NCBI GenBank assembly: GCA_038231495.1
Contig: JBBRLG010000050.1
Location: forward strand, 1 to 20,741
From: JBBRLG01 sp038231495
GTDB taxonomy: Bacteria; Planctomycetota; Planctomycetia; Gemmatales; Gemmataceae
Direction of reading: 5' to 3'
Length of the DNA: 20,741 nucleotides
Within the stretch, counting starts at the first letter, position 1. Each line of letters begins with the position of its first letter. Both the position numbers and the translations under genes were made by a program. Shown piece after piece: positions 6,987-14,440 of the stretch. The notes under the pieces are model-generated. The model searched no databases. It saw nothing but the letters and a program-made list of their open reading frames with translations, and was not told where the DNA came from.

Positions 6987-8246
6987 TTATGCCGCCAACC
7001 GTAGCGTTGCCGGCGTTCGCGGCAACGGAATCTTCTTCTCCATCGCCGCGATGGCCTGCAGCAGCCCGTCAATCGATTCGGGCAAGTGGTTGGCGTTCAC
7101 CTGGATGCGCAGCACACCCGCGTGGTACGGCACCGCCGGGAACGTCACCGACTGCACGTAAAACCCGCTCTCGAACAGGAAGTTGCCCGCGTTCAGCGTG
7201 TCGGCCTCGTCGCCCACCAGCACCGAGATGATCGGCGTCTGGCCGCCCAGCACTTCCAGACCCATCCGCGTCAGCCCGTTAACGAGCCGGCGCACGTTGC
7301 CTTGCAGCCGGCCAATCAATGTTTCGTATTCCGCCGAGGTCAGGATGTCGCAAACGGTGCAGATGGCGTCGAGGTACGGCGGCACGACCGGGCCGCCGAA
7401 AATGTAAGTGTTCGACCGCATCTTCAACAGGAGTTGAAACTCCTTCGAGCAGCCGATGAAGCCGCCGGCACAGGAAAAACCCTTCGACAGCGAGCCGACG
7501 ACGAAGGCGTTGTCGTAACTGCCGAGCGCGTCCAGCACGGTGCCGCGGCCTTGTTCGCCCATAACGCCGGTGCCGTGCGCGTCATCGACGTACAGCACGG
7601 CCTTGCGCTTCAGGCAAACCTCGTTCAGCGCGGCCAGCGGCGGCAGCGCGCCGCTCATGCTATACACGCCGTCGATGGCCACGAGCGCGACGCGGTAATC
7701 GTCGGCCTTCTTCAAGACGTTTTCCAAAGCGTCCGGGTCGCAGTGCGAAAACGTCAGCAGGCGCACGCCGTTGGCCTTGGCGATCTTGGCCCCTTCCTGG
7801 ATCGAGTTGTGGGCCTGCTCGTCCACCACGAGCACGTCTTGCCGGCCGACCAGGCCCGGAATCGCACCCATGTTCGCCAGCGTCACCGACGGGTAGATCA
7901 ACGTCGCCTCGGTGCCGAGCCACGCGGCCAACTTCTCTTCCGCCTCGACGTTGGCCCGGACGCTGGAAAAGGCGCGCGAGGCGCCGTTGTGCGCACCCCA
8001 TTTGTCCAGGCCGCGGCGGACCGCTTCGAGGACGCGCGGGTCTTGATCGAGGCCGAGAAAACTGTCGGAGCCGAAGTTGGTCACTTCGCGGCCGTTGACT
8101 TCCATGAGGCGGTTGGGGCCGATGCGATCGACGACCAAATCTTTCAGGTGGCTGGTCGGGTAGAGAGCCTGGAAGTGTTCGATAAAGCGGATCAACCCGC
8201 TTTGCCGCATCACGTCGGCCAGGGTCCGCATGGGAGAATTACTCAT
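6987..8246 (-). CDS. PLP-dependent alpha-oxoamine synthase-like aminotransferase (class II)
   Basis: This is a 419-aa enzyme of the fold-type I, class II aminotransferase family, which includes 8-amino-7-oxononanoate synthase (BioF), 2-amino-3-ketobutyrate CoA ligase (Kbl) and serine palmitoyltransferase. Visible motifs are a substrate-side NGASRAF segment (87-93), H146 in DEQAHNS (PLP ring stacking), DDAHGTG at 221-227 (PLP pyridine contact) and SLSKGFSCAGG with K255 as the Schiff-base lysine. The family condenses an amino acid with an acyl-CoA and releases CO2. I cannot assign the substrate, and no biotin, threonine or sphingolipid genes are adjacent. The ATG at 8246 is chosen because AGAAGG lies 6 nt upstream. 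An in-frame extension to 8351 adds a low-complexity, unconserved-looking N-terminus. The gene converges on the ECF gene across a hairpin. Confidence 0.9.
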   Translation of the reverse strand: MSNSPMRTLADVMRQSGLIRFIEHFQALYPTSHLKDLVVDRIGPNRLMEVNGREVTNFGSDSFLGLDQDPRVLEAVRRGLDKWGAHNGASRAFSSVRANVEAEEKLAAWLGTEATLIYPSVTLANMGAIPGLVGRQDVLVVDEQAHNSIQEGAKIAKANGVRLLTFSHCDPDALENVLKKADDYRVALVAIDGVYSMSGALPPLAALNEVCLKRKAVLYVDDAHGTGVMGEQGRGTVLDALGSYDNAFVVGSLSKGFSCAGGFIGCSKEFQLLLKMRSNTYIFGGPVVPPYLDAICTVCDILTSAEYETLIGRLQGNVRRLVNGLTRMGLEVLGGQTPIISVLVGDEADTLNAGNFLFESGFYVQSVTFPAVPYHAGVLRIQVNANHLPESIDGLLQAIAAMEKKIPLPRTPATLRLAA

Positions 8247-8528
8247 ACCAGACCTTCTCTTGAACGCGAGGGGACGAACCCGCCACTGTCCCGCCGGAGC
8301 CGTCGCACACGCCAGTCGGGACATGAAACCACAAACCGCACGGCCAGACAAGCGGAAACATTAAGGCCAATTGCCCATCTTTCCCACCCCCGCCGGGGCG
8401 CGATTCTGTGGCCCTTGCGCCGTTTGGCGAATTTCACAATCGGGGAGCGGGAGGCTCCTGTAAGTATCGGGCGGTGGGAAAGGGGAGTTGAAGAATTCGG
8501 CCGGCGGCGACGCACCGGTGCCGGCCGT
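8247..8528. other. Non-coding region upstream of the alpha-oxoamine synthase-like gene
   Basis: No convincing gene was found. The stretch must contain the promoter and leader of the minus-strand enzyme gene. A ribosome-binding site (AGAAGG on the minus strand) lies at its left end. Small GC-rich palindromes occur, such as GGAGC/GCTCC near 8444-8458, but nothing repeats elsewhere in the window. Confidence 0.5.
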
Positions 8529-8718
8529 CTATCGTCCGGTGGTTGCTTCAACGGGGGTGCCAGCAAACCCCGGTAAGTCGTCCGGCCGTCCCAGCGACCG
8601 AAGCCATTGCTCCACATCTGCCCCCGGAAAACGGCCGACCGCTCGGCTAAGCTGCCGGGGCCGCCTGCAAGAACGTTGAAGCACGCAAAACCAGGATGGC
8701 GGCCCCGGTCAGCTTCAT
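8529..8718 (-). pseudogene. Small frameshifted gene remnant, unknown function
   Basis: On the minus strand an ATG at 8718 opens MKLTGAAILVLRASTF and stops at 8647 after 23 codons. The neighbouring frame is open from before that stop and continues as GADVEQWLRSLGRPDDLPG to a TAG at 8529-8531. The second part has amphipathic, gene-like composition, so one indel in a ~60-codon gene is a reasonable reading. I do not recognise the family. It lies directly downstream of the ParE-like toxin gene on the same strand, with AAGGAGA about 30 nt before its start. It could also be chance open reading in GC-rich DNA. Confidence 0.3.
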
Positions 8719-8741
8719 CCGTTCGTTCGGCACATACCGCG

Positions 8742-9068
8742 CTACGGCAAATCTCCTTCTGACAAGTCGGCTTGTGCGGCATGTCGAATGGTTAGGACGA
8801 GGACCATGTCACCGCGGATGGTAAACACCGCACGATGCGTGGGACGCGAACCCAATCCGTAGTGCAGGTCGCGGATTTCGTACGGGAAACGGCCGTCCTC
8901 AGGAGCGAGCGGGCACCGCTCTGGATCCTCCGCGAGCGACTCAATGGACGCGCTGAAGCCCGCGTACCAGTCCGCTGCTTGGTTGGCCGAGCGATGAGCC
9001 GCCCACCAATCCGCTGCACCCTCAAGTTCGCGTCCGGCACGGTGGGTGAGGTTAACGTGGTACGTCAT
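8742..9068 (-). CDS. ParE/RelE-superfamily toxin
   Basis: This 108-aa protein has the ParE/RelE plan. It opens with a beta strand (YHVNLTHRAGREL) and two helices with a basic/aromatic pattern (ADWWAAHRSANQAADWYAGF). A segment PERCPLAPEDGRFPYEIRDL follows, then a central sheet ending in VLVLTIRHA (~residues 89-97), which is the usual C-terminal signature. Such proteins either poison gyrase (ParE) or cleave mRNA on the ribosome (RelE). The sequence alone does not tell which, and the ParE-like C-terminal motif slightly favours ParE. The start overlaps the stop of the upstream antitoxin by 4 bp (ATGA), typical of translational coupling in a type II toxin-antitoxin operon. Confidence 0.85.
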   Translation of the reverse strand: MTYHVNLTHRAGRELEGAADWWAAHRSANQAADWYAGFSASIESLAEDPERCPLAPEDGRFPYEIRDLHYGLGSRPTHRAVFTIRGDMVLVLTIRHAAQADLSEGDLP

Positions 9069-9331
9069 GAGCGTGATGGCATTCCTAGTTTCGCGCGAAT
9101 GCGAGCATCGACCTCCTCGAACGTAACCACGTTGCCGGCTTCCATGTCGCCAATGCCCGCCTGGATTGCGGCAAGATCTTCCTGTCGACGGAGAGCAAGC
9201 ATTGCCTGATCGTGGAGCACGCGATCGACGAGCACATACCGTTTCCGCGTTTGGTCATCCTCAACGGTGATCGGACCCCCGAGGTGGTCGCGGAGTGCCT
9301 GACGTTGGTCTTCGGAAAGTTTCGGTGTCAT
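9065..9331 (-). CDS. Antitoxin of the ParE/RelE-type module
   Basis: This 88-aa protein is acidic and helical, with a beta-hairpin-like part (PITVEDDQTRKRYVLVDRVLHDQ, about residues 20-42). A helical C-terminus, NVVTFEEVDARIRAKLG, is the usual toxin-wrapping segment of such antitoxins. It precedes the toxin with a 4-bp overlap on the minus strand. I infer the antitoxin role from this arrangement. The family could be Phd- or ParD-like and no DNA-binding motif is obvious. The ribosome-binding site is weak (GGTGA 5 nt upstream). The strong hairpin at 9355-9413 lies just upstream and would insulate the operon from the gene before it. Confidence 0.8.
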   Translation of the reverse strand: MTPKLSEDQRQALRDHLGGPITVEDDQTRKRYVLVDRVLHDQAMLALRRQEDLAAIQAGIGDMEAGNVVTFEEVDARIRAKLGMPSRS

Positions 9332-9354
9332 AACGTCACCATAGTTCGATCAAA

Positions 9355-9413
9355 AAAAGGCGTCAGGAACCTTTTTGGCGGTTCACCTTGCGAAAAGGTT
9401 CCTGACACCTTTT
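9355..9413 (-). terminator. REP-like 21-bp hairpin, minus-strand terminator
   Basis: Arms 9355-9375 and 9393-9413 pair over 21 bp with one mismatch and a 17-nt loop. Read on the minus strand, the stem ends in a run of seven T (9358-9352), so it looks like an intrinsic terminator for the membrane protein gene ending at 9424. The arm core GGTGTCAGGAACC is, from memory, a widely dispersed palindrome in planctomycetes and other bacteria, often near REP-associated (Y1) transposases. No transposase lies nearby here. Confidence 0.75.
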
Positions 9414-9423
9414 CTTCTCCGGC

Positions 9424-9903
9424 CTATGGAACCTTCTGGAAAGCAATATGTTGGAAAACGAACAACACAGAGAACAAGATCAGGCTGAGTATAAACGTGG
9501 TCGCCTGAATCATGCATTCCGTCCCGAGTGAAAACCCGTGCCGCAAGCCGCCCTTCATGTCATAAATGTTTATGTAGCAAATGCTTTTATCGGCCGGTAC
9601 TGGGGGAGGCTGTTGCGTGTTCTGCTGAGCTGACGGTGCCGCGGGCTGAGGAGGCAATTTGTAGGGAAGCTATTGGATCACAGCAGGCACGGTTCCCGAC
9701 GCACACACGGCACCAAAGAAAATCGATATAATGAGAAAGATAATAAGACTGTAAAGTGGCAAACACCAACACCCATTCGGCTCATGGTTCTCCATGAAAT
9801 GTCCAAGAACTCCAAGAATTGCCGTCTGGAGTACAACAAGGGCGCTACTCCATCCTCTAATCTCTTTCAGTGCGTCAACTCGAACTTGAATTTTTGGGTC
9901 CAT
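9424..9903 (-). pseudogene. Small membrane protein gene with an in-frame amber codon
   Basis: A single minus-strand frame runs from an ATG at 9903 (CGGAG 6 nt upstream) to a stop at 9424-9426, interrupted only by TAG at 9672-9670, codon 78 of 160. The first part has a charged N-terminus (MDPKIQVRVDALKEIRGW) and two likely membrane helices (~20-37 and ~49-68). After the amber come a Pro/Gln-rich linker (PPQPAAPSAQQNTQQPPP), a soluble stretch (DMKGGLRHGFSLGT) and a third helix (~137-155). A single C-to-T change (CAG to TAG) would explain it. The base composition is more AT-rich than neighbouring genes, which suggests acquisition from outside. I do not recognise the family. Suppression or a sequencing error are alternatives to pseudogenisation. 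Confidence 0.65.
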
Positions 9904-10462
9904 GAAAGACTCCGTATGACTTATGCGGCCGAACTACTGATTATCCACACCGACACCGAGTCGCTATGGCTTTCGCCTGTATAGCTATGCACCGGTGACT
10001 TGTCGCTATGCACCGGCGACTTGTCGCTACGCACCGGGTGCCGAACCGCTAGGGTTCGTGCCGAACCGCTATACCCGGCGGCGCACGGACAGGCTCCCGG
10101 CAGCGCCAGCTTATCACAGCGCCACGCCCGCAGCAAGCGGGTGCGCACGGTAAATCAAGACGCCTCAACAGGTCGGCAAGTGATCGACGGTTGCTGCCCG
10201 GTGACGCCGCCGATCTCGGGAGCGTTTTCGCGCCGCACAATCGTGTCATGCCGCTCGGGGCACCTACGCGGCACCGCTCGCCAGCGCCTGACGCCAATCA
10301 ACGCCCGCTGGCGACCTCCGCAAAGATGGCGTCTATTTTCACCTAAATTGCTCTCTTAACAACGGCGCGATTATGGCACGATGGGGCCTGGCGCGTCGTT
10401 GCCCGAATCCGGGGGACGGCCGCGCCCGGTTTTGCACCCATCCCCGCTACCACGAGGCCATC
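9904..10462. other. Repeat-containing non-coding region
   Basis: No supported gene lies in this 559-bp stretch. Its left part holds a ribosome-binding site for the minus-strand membrane protein gene, then a short array of ~21-bp tandem repeats (9983-10045). A repeated GTGCCGAACCGCTA follows at about 10038-10077. The right part leads into the start at 10463. Possible open frames have arginine- and serine-rich, non-protein-like composition. Confidence 0.5.
9983..10045. repeat. Three tandem ~21-bp repeats
   Basis: Units at 9983-10003, 10004-10024 and 10025-10045 share the core GCTATGCACCGG followed by TGACTTGT or CGACTTGT. The third copy has diverged at its 3' end. A degenerate fourth unit may lie at 9962-9980. 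There are no spacers, so this is not a CRISPR array. The copies could be iterated protein-binding sites or simple slippage products. Confidence 0.75.
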
Positions 10463-11143
10463 ATGAACACGTCCGAACGCGCTTCCCACGCCGATCCTTG
10501 CCAAACCGCCGACAACGCCCGTGACTCCCAAGGCCGCTTCGCGCCCGGAAACGGCGGCGGACCGGGCAACCCCTACGCCCGCCGCGTCGCCGAGCTACGT
10601 CGCGTCATGCTTGAATGCGTCACCGCCCAGGAAATGGAAATTATCGTCGGCGAACTGCTGGTCCAGGCCAAAAACGGCAAGCTCGGCGCGATCAAGCTGC
10701 TGTTCCAGTATGTCCTGGGCAAGCCGCCCGCGCCGGTGAACCCGGACACGCTGGACCTGGAAGAGATGGACCTGTACCGGCAGGCACCGGCCGCGGCGGA
10801 GGTCAAAGACGTGCTCGCCAACCGGTTGCCGCCGGGACCGTTGAACGAGGTGTTGCGCATAACCTTGCCGTGCGTCGGCGACCGCTTCCAACAGGAACTC
10901 GCCGAGGGCTTACAGGCCGACCTGGCGGCGCGGCAACTCGACGACGAGGGCGAAGCGTGCACCCCCGACGCCGCACCCGCGGCCATCCCGGACGCACGCC
11001 CGGCACCGTCAGCAAACGGGAAAAACGGCACCTCGGAGCGGCCGCGTCCCGTACCGGCGTCGAACGGCACGCCGCCGGAGTCCGCCAACGGCACGCGCGA
11101 AAGCTGCGACTGCGGCGTCGGCCCCTCAGCGGGGCGCGGGTAG
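10463..11143 (+). CDS. DUF5681-like protein
   Basis: This 226-aa protein carries GRFAPGNGGGPGNPYARRV at residues ~24-42, followed by a helical region through KLLFQYVLGKPPAP (~74-87). That is the pattern of DUF5681-type proteins, which are seen in phages and widely in planctomycete chromosomes and are sometimes compared with terminase small subunits. Function is unknown. The C-terminal third is low-complexity and Ala/Pro-rich (APAAIPDARPAPSANG), probably disordered. The ATG at 10463 is preferred because ACGAGG lies about 7 nt upstream. The frame is open to 10373, but that extension has no conserved look. No phage genes flank it, so it is probably a chromosomal paralogue rather than part of a prophage. 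Confidence 0.7.
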   Translation: MNTSERASHADPCQTADNARDSQGRFAPGNGGGPGNPYARRVAELRRVMLECVTAQEMEIIVGELLVQAKNGKLGAIKLLFQYVLGKPPAPVNPDTLDLEEMDLYRQAPAAAEVKDVLANRLPPGPLNEVLRITLPCVGDRFQQELAEGLQADLAARQLDDEGEACTPDAAPAAIPDARPAPSANGKNGTSERPRPVPASNGTPPESANGTRESCDCGVGPSAGRG

Positions 11144-11305
11144 ACGGTTTTGATCACTTGCTTGGTAGATTATTTTACGGCGCTGGCGCGCCGCGCGGTC
11201 CGCGGTGCGCTCCCTAAGGCGTCCAACCACGGCATACACGGCTCGCCGGACGTAACGCGCAGACCACCTGCAACGGACCACGCCAAGCGCGTGCAGCCAA
11301 TTGCA

Positions 11306-12997
11306 TCAATAACCCGCCGCCTTGCCGTCGATGCGCCGGTCCTCGGCCCCGTGATACGTGCCGGTCTTGGGATCAACCCAGATCGAATGGGCGTCGCCCT
11401 GGCGCGTGCCGACCACGTTGTGGCCCATTTCGCGCAGCTTCTTCACGGCGTCGGCGTATTCCGTTTTGCCCTCGAACGCGATGTGGTCTGGGAACCACGA
11501 ATGGTGCAATCGCGGCGCGTCCACGGCGTCGCGGACGGTCATGTCGAAATCGACCACGTTGAGGACGACTTGCAACACCGTGTTGATGATCGTGCGGCTG
11601 CCCGGACTGCCGGTGATGAGAACGACCTTGCCGTTCTTGGCCACGATCGTCGGCGTCTGCGAGCTGAGCATGCGCTTGCCCGGCGCGATCTGATTCGGCT
11701 CGGTGCCGATCTGGCCGCCGCGCGTCGTCTCGCCGGGATACCAGTTGAAATCCATCATCTCATTATTGAGCAGGAAACCCGCCCCCTTGACCACGAGGTG
11801 CGAGCCGTAGCTGCGTTCGAGCGTGTACGTGTTGCTCACCGCCATGCCGTCGCCGTCGATGACCGAGAAGTGCGTCGTGTTGTCGCTTTCGCCCGTGATC
11901 TTCAGGTCGGGGGCCAGGGTTTCGCTCTTCGTCGCTTTCTTCAGGTCGATGCCCTCGGCCAGCTTCTTGGCGTACTCCTTGGTCGTCAGGCGTTCCGGAA
12001 TTTTGACGAAATCCTGGTCGCCGAGGTACAGCGCCCGGTCGCAGTAAGCGCGGCGCATCGTCTCGGCGAGCAGGTGCAGCGTCTCCGGCGACCAACGTCC
12101 CTGCTTTTTCAGATCGAAATTCTCCAAAATGTTCAACATCTCGACCAGGCACACGCCGCCGGAGCTGGGCGGCGGCGGGCCGTACACGTCGTAGCCGTGG
12201 TAGGTGCCGTGGATCGGCGTGCGCTCCTTGGCCTTGTAGTTGGCCAGGTCGGCCTTCGTGATGATGCCGTCGCCCGACTTCATCTCGGCGACGATCTGGT
12301 CGGCAATCGGCCCGGTGTAAAAGGCGTCGGCCCCGTCCTCGGCGATGCGGCGCAGCGTCTTGCCCAAATCCTTCTGCACCAGCTTGTCGCCCGCTTTCCA
12401 GGTGCCCTTGCCGTTGTCCTTGCCCAGGACGCGCACCAGTTCGGTGAACTCGCCCGCACCGCTCACGGCGTAGTTGAGCGAGCTGGCCAGGGCGTCGTCG
12501 ATGGCGAAACCGTCCTCGGCCAGCTTGACCGCGGGCAGCACCACGTCCTTCCACGGCAGTTTGCCGAACTTTGCGTGGGCCAGCGCCAGGCCGCGGACGG
12601 TGCCGGGGACGCCGACGACCTTGTGCGTGTACAGGCCGTCGCCCTTCTTGAACAGCGTCTTGCTCGCCGCGGCGGGGGCCGTTTCGCGGTAGTCGAAGAC
12701 GACCGGCTTGGCGTCGCCGCCGGGGTAGACGACCATGAACCCGCCGCCGCCGATGTTGCCGGCCGCCGGGTACGTCACCGCCATCGCGAACGCCGTCGCC
12801 ACCGCGGCGTCCACCGCGTTGCCGCCCTTCTGCAACGTGTCGCGGCCCGCGTCGGCACCCGGCGGCGACACCGCGACGACCATGCCGTGCTTGACGGGCG
12901 TGGGTTTGTCCGCCGCCCGGCCGTCGAGGAGGGAGAGGCCGACGCCGGCGAGGCCGCACAACAACAGGAAGGGCAGGGCGGATCGGAGCCGAAACAT
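11306..12997 (-). CDS. ggt: Gamma-glutamyltransferase, exported
   Basis: This enzyme cleaves or transfers the gamma-glutamyl group of glutathione and related peptides and works outside the cytoplasm. The 563-aa precursor starts with a signal peptide (~1-29, LPFLLLCGLAGVGLSLLDGRA). GGNAVDAAVATAFA (58-71) and RETAP (105-108 region) match the large-subunit substrate site. The precursor is expected to cut itself before T374 in DNTTHFSV, making T374 the catalytic N-terminal nucleophile of the small subunit. NNEMMDF (411-417) and GSPGSRT (463-469) match the substrate-binding and oxyanion segments. The ATG at 12997 is chosen over an in-frame extension to 13069 because it begins the signal peptide and has GAGGT 7 nt upstream. 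It is divergent from the membrane protein gene at 13258 across a 260-bp gap. Confidence 0.95.
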   Translation of the reverse strand: MFRLRSALPFLLLCGLAGVGLSLLDGRAADKPTPVKHGMVVAVSPPGADAGRDTLQKGGNAVDAAVATAFAMAVTYPAAGNIGGGGFMVVYPGGDAKPVVFDYRETAPAAASKTLFKKGDGLYTHKVVGVPGTVRGLALAHAKFGKLPWKDVVLPAVKLAEDGFAIDDALASSLNYAVSGAGEFTELVRVLGKDNGKGTWKAGDKLVQKDLGKTLRRIAEDGADAFYTGPIADQIVAEMKSGDGIITKADLANYKAKERTPIHGTYHGYDVYGPPPPSSGGVCLVEMLNILENFDLKKQGRWSPETLHLLAETMRRAYCDRALYLGDQDFVKIPERLTTKEYAKKLAEGIDLKKATKSETLAPDLKITGESDNTTHFSVIDGDGMAVSNTYTLERSYGSHLVVKGAGFLLNNEMMDFNWYPGETTRGGQIGTEPNQIAPGKRMLSSQTPTIVAKNGKVVLITGSPGSRTIINTVLQVVLNVVDFDMTVRDAVDAPRLHHSWFPDHIAFEGKTEYADAVKKLREMGHNVVGTRQGDAHSIWVDPKTGTYHGAEDRRIDGKAAGY

Positions 12998-13257
12998 GGA
13001 TTCTACCTCACAGGTCGAGAAGGCCGTTGGGGTAAGGCAGGCGGGTCGGGCAGGGTGTGCGGGCCGCACCGCCGTTTGACCAAACTACGCGAACGCCGCC
13101 GGCTGCTACTGACATCGTAAAGCGGGCCGTTTTCTGATAAGAGCTTTTCATCCAACACGCGGGCGCGGGAGGCGGGGGTCTGGTGCAACACGCCCGACCC
13201 CTTTTACTCTACGGGCGGGTTTGCCGCCCAACCACGTTTTCGAGGAAGGTGGAGGCC

Positions 13258-13872
13258 ATGCAGGCGATTCGGCTCGTGATCGGCGCTTTTCTGGCGGCAG
13301 TGCTGATGTTCTTTTGGGGTTTCCTTTTCTGGTCGGTCTTGCCCGTTTCCAAATCGATGATGGACCGGGCCGAGAACGAAGACGCCCTGATTGCAAACCT
13401 CAAGGGGTCGCTGAAAGGGGAGGGCTTCTATTTCCTCCCGTTTCCCGACGGCGATGCCATGGACACCAGTTCGACCGATCCCAAGGTGGTAGCGCTGCAA
13501 AAGAAGCACGCCGAGGGGCCGCTGGTCACGATCATCTACCAGCCTAAAGGCGTGTCGATGGAGGACATGGGCCGCATCATGGCGATGGGCTTCGGTCATA
13601 TGTTTGTGTCGGCACTCCTGGCCGGCAGCCTGTTAATCCTGGCCGCGCCGAACCTTAAAAGCTATTTTGCGCGCGTGCTTTTCGTTTTCGGGTTGGCCGT
13701 CTTTGCCTCGTTCACGCTGGAGTTTTCCGACGTGATCTGGTTCCATCACCCGCTCAAATTCCACCTGGTCGCGGCGGGTTACGCCCTGGTCGGCTGGCTC
13801 CTGGCGGGGTTGGCCCTCGGCGCGTTGATCCGTCACAAACCCGTGCCGACAAATGGCGGCCACACCTATTAG
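13258..13872 (+). CDS. Membrane protein with four predicted helices, unknown function
   Basis: This 204-aa protein has one N-terminal membrane helix (~5-30). A soluble domain of ~80 residues (~31-110) follows, including FYFLPFPDGDAMDT and GPLVTIIYQPKG. Three further helices lie at ~112-130, 138-155 and 168-191. Composition and clear ribosome-binding signals (GAGGAAGG and GGAGG before the ATG at 13258) support a real gene. I do not recognise a characterised family. The soluble domain between helices 1 and 2 would face the periplasm if the N-terminus is inside. It appears monocistronic: the gene to its left is divergent and a hairpin follows 22 bp after its stop. Confidence 0.8.
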   Translation: MQAIRLVIGAFLAAVLMFFWGFLFWSVLPVSKSMMDRAENEDALIANLKGSLKGEGFYFLPFPDGDAMDTSSTDPKVVALQKKHAEGPLVTIIYQPKGVSMEDMGRIMAMGFGHMFVSALLAGSLLILAAPNLKSYFARVLFVFGLAVFASFTLEFSDVIWFHHPLKFHLVAAGYALVGWLLAGLALGALIRHKPVPTNGGHTY

Positions 13873-13890
13873 TGCATGGTCTCTCGATAG

Positions 13891-13918
13891 GTAGGACGGG
13901 TCAGGAGACCCGTCCCAC
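13891..13918 (+). terminator. Hairpin after the membrane protein gene
   Basis: GGACGGGTC (13894-13902) pairs perfectly with GACCCGTCC (13907-13915) around an AGGA loop, with two more outer pairs. It starts 19 bp after the stop codon. It lacks a T-tract but the stem is very stable. Similar GACGGGTC hairpins are, from memory, dispersed in planctomycete genomes. Confidence 0.6.
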
Positions 13919-13960
13919 GAACAAGGGGGCATTTGTCCTTTCACGCGGGATGAACGACCT

Positions 13961-14123
13961 GTTTTCGTAACCTTGGGAGTGCCGGTTGCTCTTTGGAGTG
14001 CGGCGGCTCGCCGCCGCTTTCTTTCTTTTGTCGGGGCCGGGTGGCTCGCCCAAGACAGAAAGAAAGCGGCGTCGAGCCGCCGCACTCCAAAGAGCAACCG
14101 GCACTCCCAATGGATACGAAAAC
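13961..14123. mobile_element. Foldback/MITE-like element with ~70-bp inverted arms
   Basis: Positions 13961-14032 and 14054-14123 are near-perfect inverted repeats. They share TTGGGAGTGCCGGTTGCTCT, a TTTGGAGTGCGGCGGCTCG segment and CTTTCTTTCT, with only a few mismatches or single-base gaps. The centre is a ~21-nt GC-rich loop. The arms start with GTTTTCGTA and end with TACGAAAAC. No coding capacity exists. From memory the TTTGGAGTGCGGCGGC unit is abundant in planctomycetes. No clear target duplication was seen. Confidence 0.75.
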
Positions 14124-14145
14124 AGGCCCTCGATCCCCCCCACTA

Positions 14146-14196
14146 GAAACAGGACAGGTCAGGTGTGCGGGAACGCACCTGGCCTGTCCTGGTTTC
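14146..14196. repeat. 23-bp imperfect hairpin
   Basis: GAAACAGGACAGG at 14146 pairs with CCTGTCCTGGTTTC ending at 14196. The inner arms AGGTGTGCG and CGCACCT close on a GGAA loop. There are two or three bulges or mismatches. It lies 22 bp after the larger foldback element, so the intergenic region carries several different stem-loops in a row. Confidence 0.7.
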
Positions 14197-14286
14197 CTGT
14201 CATCCGCTTCGGCATACAATGTGCGGTAATTAATTATTGAACGACAGCGTACGGTTATACCGGCCGCGGGGGAATGTGGCACCAAC

Positions 14287-14355
14287 GCCCGTAACCACAA
14301 GCGACCCGCTTGTGGGTACGGGCGTTGGTGCCGAATCGAGCCGCAGGCAGTATAG
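14287..14355 (+). repeat. 51-bp intergenic repeat, copy 2, with overlapping palindrome (upstream of response regulator)
   Basis: 14305-14355 matches 59-109 at 47 of 51 positions. Its left part also forms a near-perfect inverted repeat: CGCCCGTAACCACAAGCG and CGCTTGTGGGTACGGGCG around a 3-nt spacer, with one mismatch. The copy ends in GGCAGTATAG, 85 bp before the ATG of the receiver gene. Promoter function is possible but not shown. Confidence 0.7.
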
Positions 14356-14440
14356 GTAAGTTAAAAAAACGGGACGGGCACACCGCGACAAACCCAAAGG
14401 ATGCGTTGCGCGTCTTTTCTCCAACAGTCAGGGAGGCGAC

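Noticed and set aside
7086..8576. Plus-strand frame antisense to the PLP enzyme
   Set aside because: Shadow of a gene with an intact PLP lysine and cofactor motifs.
8243..8782. 179-codon minus-strand frame
   Set aside because: Arg/Pro-rich translation overlapping the enzyme start and toxin end. The better-supported reading of part of it is the small frameshifted remnant.
9983..10045. Possible CRISPR array
   Set aside because: Only three units, no spacers, and no cas genes nearby.
9921..10148. Minus-strand frame with repeated DKSPVHS heptads
   Set aside because: The peptide repeat simply mirrors the 21-bp DNA repeats. There is no ribosome-binding site and composition is not protein-like.
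10351..10379. Promoter TTGCTC-17-TTATGG before the DUF5681-like gene
   Set aside because: Matches to consensus are too few to support a call.
10463..11143. Prophage remnant based on the terminase-like DUF5681 resemblance
   Set aside because: No other phage genes, integrase or attachment sites flank it, and such proteins occur as isolated chromosomal genes in planctomycetes.
11150..13120. 656-codon plus-strand frame antisense to gamma-glutamyltransferase
   Set aside because: The opposing strand encodes a complete, motif-bearing enzyme. The antisense translation is Arg/Val/His-rich with no family features.
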